Position numbers and translations under genes: made by a program | Source: Juglans regia | Lineage: Eukaryota > Streptophyta > Magnoliopsida > Fagales > Juglandaceae | DNA: 64,000 nucleotides | Assembly: GCF_001411555.2 (NCBI RefSeq) | Contig: NC_049912.1 | Location: forward strand, 28,993,514-29,057,513 | Direction: 5' to 3' | The notes under the pieces: generated by a model | Database searches by the model: none | The model's input: the letters and a program-made list of their open reading frames with translations, nothing else | What the model was told of the DNA's origin: nothing | In this document: positions 24,440 through 36,028 of the stretch, in pieces | Layout: the number at the start of each line of letters is the position of its first letter | How positions within the stretch are numbered: the first letter of the stretch is position 1

Positions 24440-27400
24440 GGAGCACTTTGTTTCTGTTTACTTTTTTTTATTCTCACTTTAATTCTTTTCTTTCAAAGGA
24501 CATGAGTTTGGACAAAAAACACAAAAAGCCAAAAGTATAGAAAGGCCAAATTGCGGAGTGCATACATCTTTATGCATTTGGATTCTGTGTGAGTGACAAA
24601 ACTCGGGAGTGAAGGAGTGTGAAATCTGCAGTAAAAAGTTAAGAGCTAGTTCCTCTTCATACTGCACTTTTTTGGTGTAACTACCTGTCGAAAAAAAGGC
24701 ACATGCGACTGTAAATGTAAATTTGAAGATGTTGCTGCAGACTGTAAATGTAAATTTGAAGATGTTGCTGCAATGAGGGCTTGAGGATGTGAGTCCCCTT
24801 GAGCAAGCATATTAAAAGCTGATGAAAAACATCCAAATCTTTAATATATGGTTGTTGAACTGTCCTGTATTTTTTCTTTCTTTCTTTCTTTCATGGAGTT
24901 CTGGATTTATTCATTCCATTTCACATTATCTACAGATATCCTCGTAATATATTGTAAAATCTCATCACAAGAAAGCTTAACCCCGAACTAAATAGAAAAA
25001 ATATGCCACAATTCCTTATGGAAACTCATATACATGTTATGAGTTAAAACAGGGCCAATTCAGGTGGAATCTAGCTTTGCTGTCTACAACAAAGGTCAAA
25101 TCAAGGTTTTAAAGGTTGGTAAGGGACAAGCAGATGGCAAAAGGAATTGAGTAGTAGTGAAACCAACCGCTTTAGGGGGAGAAAATTAAAAAAAAGATCA
25201 TAGTAAAACCAATCCTAATGAAAGTTTAGTGTTGCAAGAATCTCCTAATCTGTCAGGCTAAAAGATAAAGTGCAATTTAATGAATGATTAAAGCTATTTG
25301 ATCCAAACACTTTTTCCCTTCTAGAGCGTATGCTGAAGTTTTCTTTTTTGACTCTCGAAGGGGAATATAAGATATACAAGTCTTGCCCTGATATGAGCTA
25401 GTTTTGCCTCATGATTTCTCTTCTTCTTCTTCTTCTTTCTTTTTTTGTTTTTTGTTTTTTTTTCCCCCTTATAGATAAAAAGGAAAGGAGATGAATGGAT
25501 GAAACCCACGAGTGTAACCCCCAAATTCATCTCAAAAGTAGCATTCTAACCTCCAAATTTTCTAAAGTAAGCTAATGTTGGACTTGGTCCACATGACCCA
25601 AAGGTTTGTTTCTTTCAGTAAGATATAGGTGGAGAAAATGAATGAAAAATCGAGTTTTTAACTCTCTTAGCGTTGAACCATCTCTCATTTTGGCTCATTT
25701 ATCTGATCAACTCAGGAATCGAGGTTTTTTTTCCTTCTTCTTCCTTTCTACTTTTGACCCGGTAAGAGTTGAACTTAGAAAGCTCCCCTCCCCCATTCCC
25801 ATCCCACGATCTCTACCAGACCTCAGCCAAAGGCCCAAAACCCGAATAGGAGTACAAGGAACTGATTGGTAAACAAAATAAATCCAGTTTTCAGTTCTCA
25901 GAAAATCATATACAATCGAAATCTGTTGCTTTCTCTTTTTTGTACAATGAAACCAGCTCCATATTTTATGTAGCTAAATTGTGAAACTTAAAAGAAAGCT
26001 GTAAGCCACTAAAATGTATCCTGTCATAGATTGTTGTGAATGAAACATGTCTGCCCATATGGCTTGAGATAAGTGTCTGCAGATGCACCCATCTCCTCAT
26101 CTTTCATATTATTAGTCAGAAAAGGGAGCGGAACCGAAAATTTTCAGCGAAAAATATAGCAAAAGGAGATAATGGTAGGGTCCTCATGGACATCTTTTGG
26201 ACAACAGGATTATCCTTTAATAGGGAAAAAGAAGATTGGCTGTCCAATTTGACTCATTCAAAACTCCCTGTTCTGGGAAGATTTGCCCTGCGTTTTGCAT
26301 CCCCATTCCACGATCTATAGGCATGTCCATCCACATGCATTACGGTGCATTTCACTCTACATGTTTAGTAGGATTGAAGTTTCAGTTTCAACCGACGAAA
26401 ATAATAAAGCCTTATAATCCGTGATTTGTATTTAAACTCTCACTCGTGGTGCAGCCACAATCTTCTTGCATGCACATTACTACTTACATGCCATATGCAT
26501 CCCCACATTTTTTGGGAAAATAGAATTTTCAAAATCAAAGGAGGATGTTTTAAACTTTTAAGGCCCCATCAAATTCCTTATTGATATCTCTGGGTGATGA
26601 TGAACTCAGGAAGGAATTGAGATGGAGGTGGCATGCAGCCTGACTTATTATTTGCTATGGCTTTATCTTAGACCGACATTTTAATTCAGGTAGGTGGGCA
26701 TAATAAAAAGCAAAACCATATTCTCTTTTATAATCACACCAAGAATTGCGTGAGAAATCGTCCACATGCATGGCCATCACGATTTCATGCTATCATTCCT
26801 TGTGAAATCATTAGAGAATTTTAATTATTTCATGGGAAGAATCATAAGTATGCTATCAACAACTGCTTTAATAATGCATCAATTAACAACTAAATGCAAT
26901 AAATTTTATTCCTTTGCTTGCTTTGTTCGTGCGCTAACGCGGTTTGTAAGTTGTAGGAGTGACATATGATACAGGATCAAATCTTTTCAGCTTTCTTTTC
27001 TTTTGCATGCGTGAGGGGTGAAATATGCTGGACCCACACGTCAAGGAAGAGGGAAGGTTATTCATTGGGTGGTAAGAAAAAAAAACATAACAAAAAGATA
27101 CTAATGTGATCACAGCGCAATTTGACTTCTTTTTTTTCATCAATATGTCAATGATCAGAACAGACCACTTTGAGATTAAAAAAAAAAACCTGTAAAATAA
27201 TATATCTCTATATATTTGTTCTTTAATTTTTCCCCCTTGAATATGTCCAAAATTACTCCGTCAAAAAAAAAAAACCATTAGACACAAATTAGCAACTCTA
27301 CTTTAATGAAATTCAAGTATCTCCTCCTAACACCGAAATTATACCTCTTGTGAAAATCAATGCCCCAATGGCAATAGTAAATCAATCATCTTCAACGTGT

Positions 27401-27600
27401 ATATTCTCATAATAACTGACCGAGAGATTCAGAAAGAAATCCCACCCCCACCACCAACAGCTCAACATGCAAATCCATGAGTATAGTTTGTTCGGATACA
27501 ACTCAATTACCAAAATCGAGATAATTTTTGGATTCTTAGTTATCATCTGCAGATGATTATAAAGAAAAAGAATACAGCAAGTTACAAACATGTTTACAGG
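24440..27600. other. Intergenic, no gene seen
   Basis: No supportable gene. A duplicated phrase 'gactgtaaatgtaaatttgaagatgttgctgca' sits at about 24709-24773, a (TTTC)n tract at about 24876-24893 and poly-T/CTT runs near 25420-25465. Several short frames here lack any recognisable domain. Confidence 0.55.
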
Positions 27601-27705
27601 GGGGAAAAGTTGTTTGACGGAAGGTGCAAGAACAAAGAACATCATTAGGACAAAAATTGGCAGGAAGCACTCAACAACAAATGGAGGAGTTTGGAAAGAA
27701 TTGAC

Positions 27706-30199
27706 TCACTCCTGTCGGCGCATCTTCATCCTGAGAGGAATTTCCTTGTAAGACTGAACCTTCTCAACTGCTCGGCGCAATGGCCTTCCGACAGATGATC
27801 TTCGAATTTCTTGAGCTTTGACTCCTTCGTCTTCTTTTTTGACTGGCAATTCTGATGTTATTTGACTGCTGTCATGCACATCATCAAATACAGGAGATGC
27901 AGGGAATTTAGCATCATCTATCTCAAACAAGTCTTCATTATGTTCTGGTTCCTCAGATTTAAACCTTGCAGATTGCCTTCTCAAACAATGCCTGTCAGAA
28001 AATTGTCAAGGACACCACAAAGCCCCCATTAGTTTTCTAGATTATTTTGTGAAAATCCATTGAAAACATTAATTTACACACAGCCACGAAACATGCATGA
28101 ACATACCTCTTATTTCCTATACCCTGCTTAACAAGGACTGGTTTAAGAGTGGTAGGACCTGAATCCCTATCTGTCACAAAACAATCTTCACTTGGCTCTG
28201 GTTCTTCAGATTTAAACCTTGCAGATTGCCTTCTCAAACAATTTCTGTTGGAACATCAAATCAAATGAAATGATCTTTAATTCTCTGGATCATTTGTAAA
28301 AACCCAAAGGACTTGTTGACTACAATCTTACACTCAGCAATGAAACATGCAGAGACAAACCTCTTATTTTCAACAGTCTCTTTAGTGTTGATTTGATTTC
28401 CGGTGGTGGGACCCAAAGCTGCAACCAAATCATAAAAGATAAATGCTTCTATCTAAACAGATTAAAATTTTCAAATGAAAGGCCTAGTGTGCTAATTACA
28501 TTGATTTTTGGATTGCCGTCTTCTTCTGTTGTTATGACAAGTATTAGAGTCCCCCCTTGCTGTTTGAGCAGATTCCCCTGCCTCATCGTGCTTAGTTTTA
28601 CCTACCTTAAAGCAGTAAAAGAGAAGGTTTAAATATCACAGAAGACAGGAAAATATCAACTGTTAACTTTTTTAAGAACCACTGAGGGGTTTTATAGAGG
28701 TACCTCATTTCCCAAATTTTGGAGCATTACTCTTTTCGCTTTGATCTTGGAAGACACAAAAGATTATAAGTCAGTAGAGTTCTATTCTGATAACCTTAAA
28801 TGGACCTGATTGAATTAACTACTAGCTGACCTCCGAGTCCAGTTTTTGTGCTTTGAGCAAGCCATTTTTGCATCCAAGCTCATGCTGAAGTGCTTTTAGC
28901 TAAAAATAAACAAATTGCAATTTTTACAGATTACAACATAAGGGATCAAGGCATCAAGTTGCACCACTTTCTTGCAGCAGAATACTTACCCTATCTTTAC
29001 CTGAATTAAGCTCCTGCAGGATGATAAACATAATGTCAGATTCACCAAGGCCTCGATACTCTCATCAGAGTTTTTGGGCCTTAAAGAACTGAAAAACTGA
29101 GCATCAAAGACGTGAAGGTACCGCCAACATCTGACTGTTTGCTTGAGCAAGTTGCAAATTCTGTTGCTGCACTTTCTGCAGACTGATTCTCAGTTTCTGT
29201 AACTCGATTCTGCTCAGTTCAATAATTTTGCTGTCAACTAACACTAAGGAAAGTATAAACCAGAACCATACCGGAAAAGCCCAGGTGAGAAAAAAACTAA
29301 ATCGATTAATGAAATTGATAGAGAAGGATACTTTCTTTCTACAACAAGCTTCATCAGTGTCATGTTTTCCTGAAATCATATTCACAGTGACCTTGGTAAA
29401 TTAAACTGGTATCGCATGTAGGAAGAGCATGAAGATAAAATAAGGACCTCTGTAAGCATACCTTCTGTAGCTTTTCAATATACTCTTTAGCCGTAAGAGA
29501 AATGGGCAACTGATTCACATCTTGGTTTACCGGTTTCGGCTGCTTCTGCAAGTTGCTTATGTCAGCAAGCCTTTTCCTCGGAGCACTTCCAATTTTGGGT
29601 CCCTTTGCTCCTTTTATCCTATCATCTGCACTCACTTTTTCTTAGTAATCGAACAATTCAAGCACTAGAAAAAGACCTGAGCCCCAGTTAGGGGTCCAAG
29701 AAAACCAAAGAAAAGGGACTGTAAAACAAAATGTTGCATTTGATGAAAAGTCAATAACGCGCCCAAATTGAAACAGACGATATAACGAGTTTCGTTAGCA
29801 ACGAAACAGACGATGTAACGAGTTCTCGTCTCAATTCAACAAACTGTCATCCTACGGAAACCTACCCCTAGCACCGTAGCACAAACCCGAATACCAAATC
29901 CTTCATCCCATCAAGCGAATCCTAATCCCAGAAACCCGACAGGCACCGCATTTCTCAGTTGTAATTTGACAGACTCTAACCCTAAGGGCCTGACGGGTTA
30001 TCAAAATATGAATTTCAAACACAAAATTCAAAACTTAAATCCTGTAATCATAAAGATAAAACTACACTTTAAGAGTCGCAAAATCAATAAGTAAGAACTA
30101 GAGGAAGAGTATTTTGTGCTTTTAAAAAAAAAAAAAAGGAGGATTTTGCTTACTTCCAGCCACGCAAATTTCTGAATCAAGTACAGTGGCAACTTCCAT
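27706..30199 (-). CDS. SGO1: Shugoshin (centromeric cohesion protector)
   Basis: Eleven exons on the minus strand: 30154-30199, 29462-29625, 29332-29369, 29122-29230, 28990-29013, 28831-28899, 28704-28745, 28500-28605, 28361-28418, 28107-28244 and 27706-27991. They total 1080 nt (359 aa); phases agree throughout. Shugoshins guard centromeric cohesin with PP2A during meiosis and mitosis. The N-terminal part holds the coiled coil (about 60-145; ENMTLMKLVVERN, IIELSRIELQKLR, NLQLAQANSQML, LQHELGCKNGLL). The C-terminus carries the basic shugoshin motif SVGRPLRRAVEKVQSYKEIP. Exons 10 and 11 begin with near-identical CLRRQSARFKSEEPE blocks, from an internal tandem duplication. For exon 2 I chose the acceptor tgcag at 29626-29630, giving ...VAG-NDRIKG; a nearby acceptor would give MSADDR instead. 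The length is on the short side for the family. SGO1 versus SGO2 is not resolved. Confidence 0.9.
27991..28418 (-). repeat. Intragenic ~254-bp tandem duplication in shugoshin
   Basis: Exon 9 ends at 28361 and exon 10 at 28107, an offset of 254. Exon 10 starts at 28244 and exon 11 at 27991, an offset of 253. The introns after exons 9 and 10 are similar too (both open gt-tgt-ctgcatgtttc-like and continue to 'gtgtaa'). Exon 10 looks hybrid: its 5' half matches exon 11 (CLRRQSARFKSEEPE), and its 3' half matches exon 9 (GPTT...NKR). Confidence 0.75.
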
Positions 30200-30228
30200 A
30201 GTCGAGTCCAATCGAACGCCCTAACCCT

Positions 30229-30251
30229 CTCTCTCTCTCTCTCTCTCTCTA
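30229..30251. repeat. (CT)n tract in shugoshin 5' region
   Basis: A CT dinucleotide run just upstream of the first exon of shugoshin, read as GA in the gene's sense. Confidence 0.8.
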
Positions 30252-30302
30252 AACTGGCATTGTCAATTTGTCTGAGCGCGAAGGAACCAAAGGTTTGGAG
30301 AA

Positions 30303-30313
30303 TCCAACGGCTT
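30303..30313 (+). promoter_or_regulatory. MSA-like mitotic element upstream of shugoshin
   Basis: The sequence tccaacggctt fits the plant G2/M-specific activator (MSA) consensus YCYAACGGYYA at 10 of 11 positions, about 105 bp upstream of the shugoshin ATG. Further AACGG cores lie at 30349-30353 and about 30425-30429. This suits a gene needed in dividing cells; function is inferred. Confidence 0.45.
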
Positions 30314-30399
30314 CCCGAAGCAAGTCCGAGGCTGTTTAAACCTTAAAGAACGGCGCGGACCTGAATGGACCATCGTAATAGAGTTACAGGCTGTCACGG

Positions 30400-33300
30400 A
30401 AACTTGTTGGGCCGAGTGGGCCTTGATAACGGAGGAGAGAAATCTCCTCTCCCCTACATTTTATTGGGTTTCATCCTACTTCTATGGCCCATAAAATAAT
30501 AATAATAATTATAAAAACAAATGTTTTTTCATCCAGATCCATCTCTCTTTTGGGATACGCAATATTACGACGTATCGTTAAAATATGATAAACGATATTT
30601 GTAATAATAGAGTATATAATAGTCGTGAATTTCTTTTGAAAAGTTGAAAATTAATTTTTAAAGAGTAAATCACATTCTTTCTTTTTTAAAAAAGAGTGTG
30701 CAATATTTGCACAACATATCTAAATTAGTCTTGAAATATTGATATATAATACTTTATCTTATTATATTATGGCATGTCATTAAATAGTAGTGTTTATATA
30801 AATAACCTAACAACATGACATATTAAATAGATTTTGGCTAGAGAAATGATTTGTACAAATCTCAAGTAGACAAACCTTATACAAGTTCTTGTAAAAAATT
30901 AAATTCCACCTAAAATGAAATTATATGAAACTTATTTATTTCAAATTTATATCTAATATTACTCATTCGGTCAAGTGAAATTGGTAATTGGTTAAAATAT
31001 AAGTCTTGGAGTGTGTCACCCCAATCTGCACAAAATTGAAGACATGTATAATTATGATATATGATAATGGTAGACAATCTGATTCTCATCCCAAACAAAC
31101 TTTGATTTGCTAGCTGGTTTAGAATCAATTCATTCATCTTTCTGCTTAGAAGAGAAAAGAGAAGGCTTTTCCCCACTTTCCTGTTCCCTGATATAGATTT
31201 GCTTTAGTCATGCAAAAATCGCAAAGCTTACCAAGGCACATCTGTATGTTGTACTTTCTCAAACAGCAGGGAATGCCTCGGATCTTTGAGCTTTTCTACT
31301 CCTACCAGCACCAGGACAAAGTGGCACGGGTCCAGAAGCCTTCAATATTTCTCAAAATAAATTTTCTACTTATCATCCTCACGATGTAATTTTAATAATT
31401 TTATTATTCATCATCCCACACACTATATATCACATATCACAATTATTTATATTTATTTTTTTATTTTATTCATCTTAAACTAATTGAATTATTTTACTCA
31501 TCATTTTTACATAACACATTTAATAAAAAAATATATATATATGTATGGTGTATGATATGAATATAATGAGTATAATTTTTTTTTAAACACACACATATTG
31601 ATGTGTAAATACATGTTTAAATAAAAGATAAATATGACAAATCACATGTTGGTGTGTGCTGTTTTAAACTGTGCAAATCTCACAATCTCTATTTGAAATA
31701 AAAAAGTGGGATCCATTATTAAAAAATATTTTTTTCATATAGATTTTAGAATTCTCCACTTTTTTCAAAGAATGATGTGACATACAATCGTAGAGTCTGT
31801 AAGTTTCGTGCAATCATTTAAAAAAAAAATAGGGTTCAATATTAAAAAATTACATACAATCGCATATTACACGACATTTACTCATTTAATAATTACAAAT
31901 ATTATTTTTCTACTTCAAAAACAATGCACAGAAATTGCACGATATAAAACTAGAAATTTCATTTATCTTTCTCCTGAAATGTAATTCATTAAAGGAGAGG
32001 ATTGGAAGGCAGTCTCTAATCTTAATACGAAGGTATTTGTAAAAGAATACTGTTACATCTATAAAAGAATTATATAAAAATAATTTCATAAATTGACATG
32101 ATTTTATCTGATCAGTTCAATAAAAATAATTTTATAATCTGACGAACTATTTTAAACTATATCAATTTATAAAATTACTTTAACGTAACCTCTTTATAAT
32201 TAGAATATTTTCCTTTGCAAAAGTAATTGGGTTTGCGACGTTTCCGTCAATTGCCAAATAATATCACAAAAATAAAACAAAGCTCAAACTTGAGTGTATT
32301 GCATGTGAGGACGTAGGGTCCAGCGACTAGAAGTCTAGAGCGCCACTCAAATTATGCTAGTTTGAATCCAAGGTTTGCTAGCCGTTGTATTATGCGACCA
32401 GATAAAGTAAGAGAGAGGAGCCTTTGTCGAGCCATTGAACCTATAATTAGGTGAAAATTGTTGTAGTTATTATTTATTTTTATATTTTATATTTATAACT
32501 TTTTTTTATAAAATGTGAGAATATTTTTTATAAAGTATGAAAGTATTTTTTATAATATGTGAGATGTGGAGTGGTAAATAATAACTGATAAGAATAATTT
32601 TTCTAATTAAATTACTTTTTCCGACTTTTATAATGGAGGTCATGGGTATACACATATTTTCAATGCACACTGTGAAGGCAAGTGTTGGGTCTATAAACTT
32701 AAAATTGATATGATTTAATCTGAAATCTGAAATTTATTTTATAATAAAAAACTGATTTACAAATTGAGGTCTTGCATAATCCAAATATTTCACTAATGAA
32801 TAACAACCATTTCAACAAGAGCTCTTCTACTTATAAGTGGATTTGCGAATCAATTTGTGCATTAATGTTAACATAAACTATTTTGTCAAATGTTTATTTT
32901 TAAATCCGCATTGTTTTTAATATTAAAATCTACATTTCCACCTTAACATTGGTGTGCATATTGGTAGGCAAATCCGCTTACAATCAAATTTTTCATTTCA
33001 ACAATTCACTCAATAAACCCCGTTTTAGAATATTACCATTGATTAATTTAAGCTGAATCCTAAAATACAATATGCTAAAAGTCATTGTTATTATCTGTTC
33101 GTGAAGGATGAAAGATCTTTAGCTTAAACGTTTGGCGCCTTCAAAGAGAATTATAAACTTCTCCGTCATTTTTTTAATTATATTTTTAACATGATGAGAA
33201 ATAAATAATAAATTATTTTCTTGATATAAAGAATAATTATTAAAATAATCATGAATAAAATTTCTAAACGTAGTGTTTTAAAATAAATAGACTCATCTCA

Positions 33301-33629
33301 ACTTTCAAATATCATTTAAATACAAATAATTTTCAATTTCAAATATTAACTTTTTAATATAATCATTACAACTTTATTAGGCTTTCAAACAAGACATAAA
33401 AATTAATTCAATTTTGTCAAATTATATTAAAAAATTATAATTTAATATGTTTATATAATTTTTTCTTATTTTTTAAAATCTCATAAAATATTTTAAGTTA
33501 GACTATTTTATTACTATTTATAAAATATTCTATTATTATTTATAAAATATTCTATTATTATTTATAAATCATTTAATATCATCTCGACATTTAGACCAGG
33601 CCTTTACCACTTCACTCCCATTTGCTAAA
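30400..33629. other. Intergenic, AT-rich, no gene seen
   Basis: No supportable gene. It holds dispersed MITE-family fragments at about 31640-31890 (phrases 'acatacaatcg' and 'tattaaaaaatt') and 32030-32210 ('aaattgacatgattttat' family), plus a possible tRNA-derived SINE remnant near 32320-32460. Confidence 0.55.
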
Positions 33630-34249
33630 GAAAAACTCTATACGCAACCAGTCTGAAAAATCGTGGGGAAACTGCATCTCAGGTGGTAAAATACTGAACG
33701 ACGCCGTTTGTTATTTTCTCCTTCATCTTTATGTTTTCCTCCAATTTCCTTCGTCTTCCACCTTCCCACTCAAATCCCTCATTTCCCCCATTTTTAGAGC
33801 TCCATTCCATCTTTCATTTCTCCTTCCATCTTTTACCTTAATCTTTTTGAGAATATTTTTTCTATTTCACTGCTTTTATTTTGTGTCAAACCGCAGCCAT
33901 TTTTTTTCCAACCACATGCACATGAAGACACCCACACGAAGCCAATGAACATATGCATTTACGAGATTTACCAGTTGTTGTCTCGAATATCATATTTGTA
34001 GGATATTCAATTGTGATTTTCCTCTATTTTCTCTTCAACCAAACTGACTGTTACGAAGTATTGTTTTAATTTTCTTTTGTTTTCTCAGCAACCAAATAAA
34101 CTGTTATGGACTATTGCAGACTATTGCATGATTTTTCTTTATTTTCTCATAAACTAAACAGACTGTTACAGATTATTACATGATTTTCTTATGTTTTCTT
34201 GGCAACTAAACAGGTTGTTATGGACTATTGTAGACTATTACATTCCTCT

Positions 34250-34384
34250 GTTCTCAACAATAAGCTTGAAAGTCTGATCGACGAATGGGAGCTTGTTCTT
34301 GTCCAAATGAAGGAGCAGTGCAAGAAGGACGTCCACCACGGCCAAGATCTGATCGAACCCATCAAGAAGGGCTTCATCTCCTGA
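34250..34384 (+). other. Exon-like fragment, unrecognised
   Basis: An open frame ending in TGA with balanced, coding-like composition in an AT-rich setting (protein text such as LESLIDEWELVLVQMKEQC and GQDLIEPIKKGFIS). I do not recognise the parent gene. It may be a gene piece carried by the surrounding transposon. No upstream exon was found. Confidence 0.3.
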
Positions 34385-34419
34385 GCCAAGATGGCAAAGT
34401 CTCTAGGAGGATTTATTTA

Positions 34420-35916
34420 TGAAAAACTCTATTTGCACCCGGGAGGTGTACCCCCCGGGTACACGGGCCTCCACGTGGATGCTAGAAACGCTGCGTTTCA
34501 TTTGCAGCCCTCAACTGATAGACGCTCCTCCGTCTTTCTTGCGTTTCGCTCCCAGAAATAGCACAGAAAGCTCCCAGTTCACTTGAACGCGAGTTTCACT
34601 TCAGCAAGAAGACCATGAACCCCAACGAAGACCATGAACCCCAACGAAGACCATTCACGCGGCTTATCTAGATGAAAAACATGCATGTATGTGCACGTTC
34701 GTAAGAACCTATTCTTTGGGTGAAAAACAGACGCTATGTGACGGAGGCTCACCGAGAGGAGTTGCGACGGGCTGGACGGATGTGGTGGTTGCGACAGCAA
34801 GGTGAGTGGCTGAGCACGGAGGCTCACCGAGAGGAGTTGCGACGGGCTCGACGGATGTGGTGGTTGCGACAGCAAGGTGAGTGGCTGAGCACTGGTAAGA
34901 GAGAGAGGGAGAGAGAGAGAGACTGAGAGAAAAGGGAGAGAACGGCTTGACGTGGCTTACCGGGAGGGACACGGCGGACCTGGAGCTGTGTGGAGTGACC
35001 GTCGAAGTTTTCTGTGCCGGTGGTAACAACGTGGAGGACCTAGCACCAAGAGGTGTCTCCGAACGAGGTGAACCCAGGGCTGTAGATGCTCTGTTTTCGG
35101 TGTGAAAAACAGGGTTCTTCAAGTCCCAAGACTTATCGGTGGCTGGGCATGGAGGTGCAGGGCAGCGTGGTGGCAGCTGTCGATGTTGCATGGTGGCTTT
35201 ATGACTGAGGGAAACAGTGACCCCGGTGCTGCGCTTGCGCTCGCTGGAGAGAACCCGGAGGCACTGGTTCTCTCCACGTGTTTCTCCATGGCATGGCCTC
35301 GGCTGAGCTGTAGCGGTAGTGGGATTGTCCAACGGTGGTGCAGCAGCTTAGCTGTGGAGGAGCAGTTGTGTATGGTGGTTCAAGAGTTCATGGTGAAGAT
35401 GGGCTACGCTGGACTCATCAGGTGTTGTGGCGTGGGTCTTCGTAGGGTTGGGTTTCTTCGGGTGCGGTGGTGAGAAGCCATGCGACATGGGGGCCGATTG
35501 TCTACGTGCGGCGTTTTTTAAGGAGCACGAGGTGGCTCCAGAACTCTTAAGTGTTGCAAAACCGCCGTTCGTGACAGGTACGTGTGCTTCCGGCTTGGGG
35601 TGTGTAACATTTCGGGTGGCCTGCTGGACGTGCATGTAGGCTAGTGTTTCGTACAGTGGCTGGCGGCAGCAACATGCCTTGGGTAGTTTCTCTCCATGTG
35701 CGTGTATAGAGAGAAATCAATTGGGCGCTCTGAAATCTGAAATTTCTGGTTTCTGGGTTTCAAGTGGTTTCTGATTTGTTTTTGGTTTCTGAAATCAAAA
35801 ATCAATTTGGCGCTCAGAAATCGACTCCTTTCCGGTTTTTTTTTTTTTAATATAATATAAAACTGACAGATTCCGCAACGGGTACCCGAGGACGGGTACC
35901 TGTAGCAGAATTGTTT
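34420..35916. mobile_element. Putative nested Pack-MULE-like element
   Basis: A GC-rich insertion of about 1.5 kb flanked by attttattt-style 9-bp repeats (atttattta at 34411-34419 and 35917-35925). The simple sequence lowers the weight of that match. The ends resemble each other imperfectly (left 'actctatttgcacccgg', right reverse complement 'attctgctacaggtacccg'). The interior is far more GC-rich than its surroundings, as expected if gene DNA was captured. It includes two 75-bp tandem units. Frames of 100-207 aa on both strands are low-complexity and match nothing I know. Confidence 0.4.
34741..34890. repeat. 75-bp tandem duplication
   Basis: Units 34741-34815 and 34816-34890 are the same except for a swap of two bases (gctggacgg / gctcgacgg). 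The unit is a multiple of three. The near-identity implies a recent event. Confidence 0.9.
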
Positions 35917-36028
35917 ATTTATTTATTTTTAATGTATCAATGATGTGGTATTATTTTATTTAAATATATTGGCCGATTCCACTAACGGTTTTACCGCTCG
36001 GTTGCATGTAGCAAAGTTATTTACGAAA

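Larger units (their letters stand above)
33630..36018. mobile_element. Putative outer Mutator-like element
   Basis: The left end reads gaaaaactctatacgcaacc; the reverse complement of the right end reads aactttgctacatgcaaccg, an imperfect terminal pair. The 10-bp flanks atttgctaaa (33620-33629) and atttacgaaa (36019-36028) match at 7 of 10, consistent with a decayed 9-10-bp duplication. The left half carries four degenerate units of about 60 bp (34015-34245, core 'ttttct.ag.aac.aaa.') and an exon-like stretch at about 34250-34384. A second element of the same style (34420-35916) is nested inside. No transposase domain was recognised. Confidence 0.4.

Noticed and set aside
34709..35332. 207-aa minus-strand frame
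   Set aside because: Comes from the 75-bp duplication and GC-rich transposon DNA; Pro/Ser/Thr-rich with no recognisable domain.
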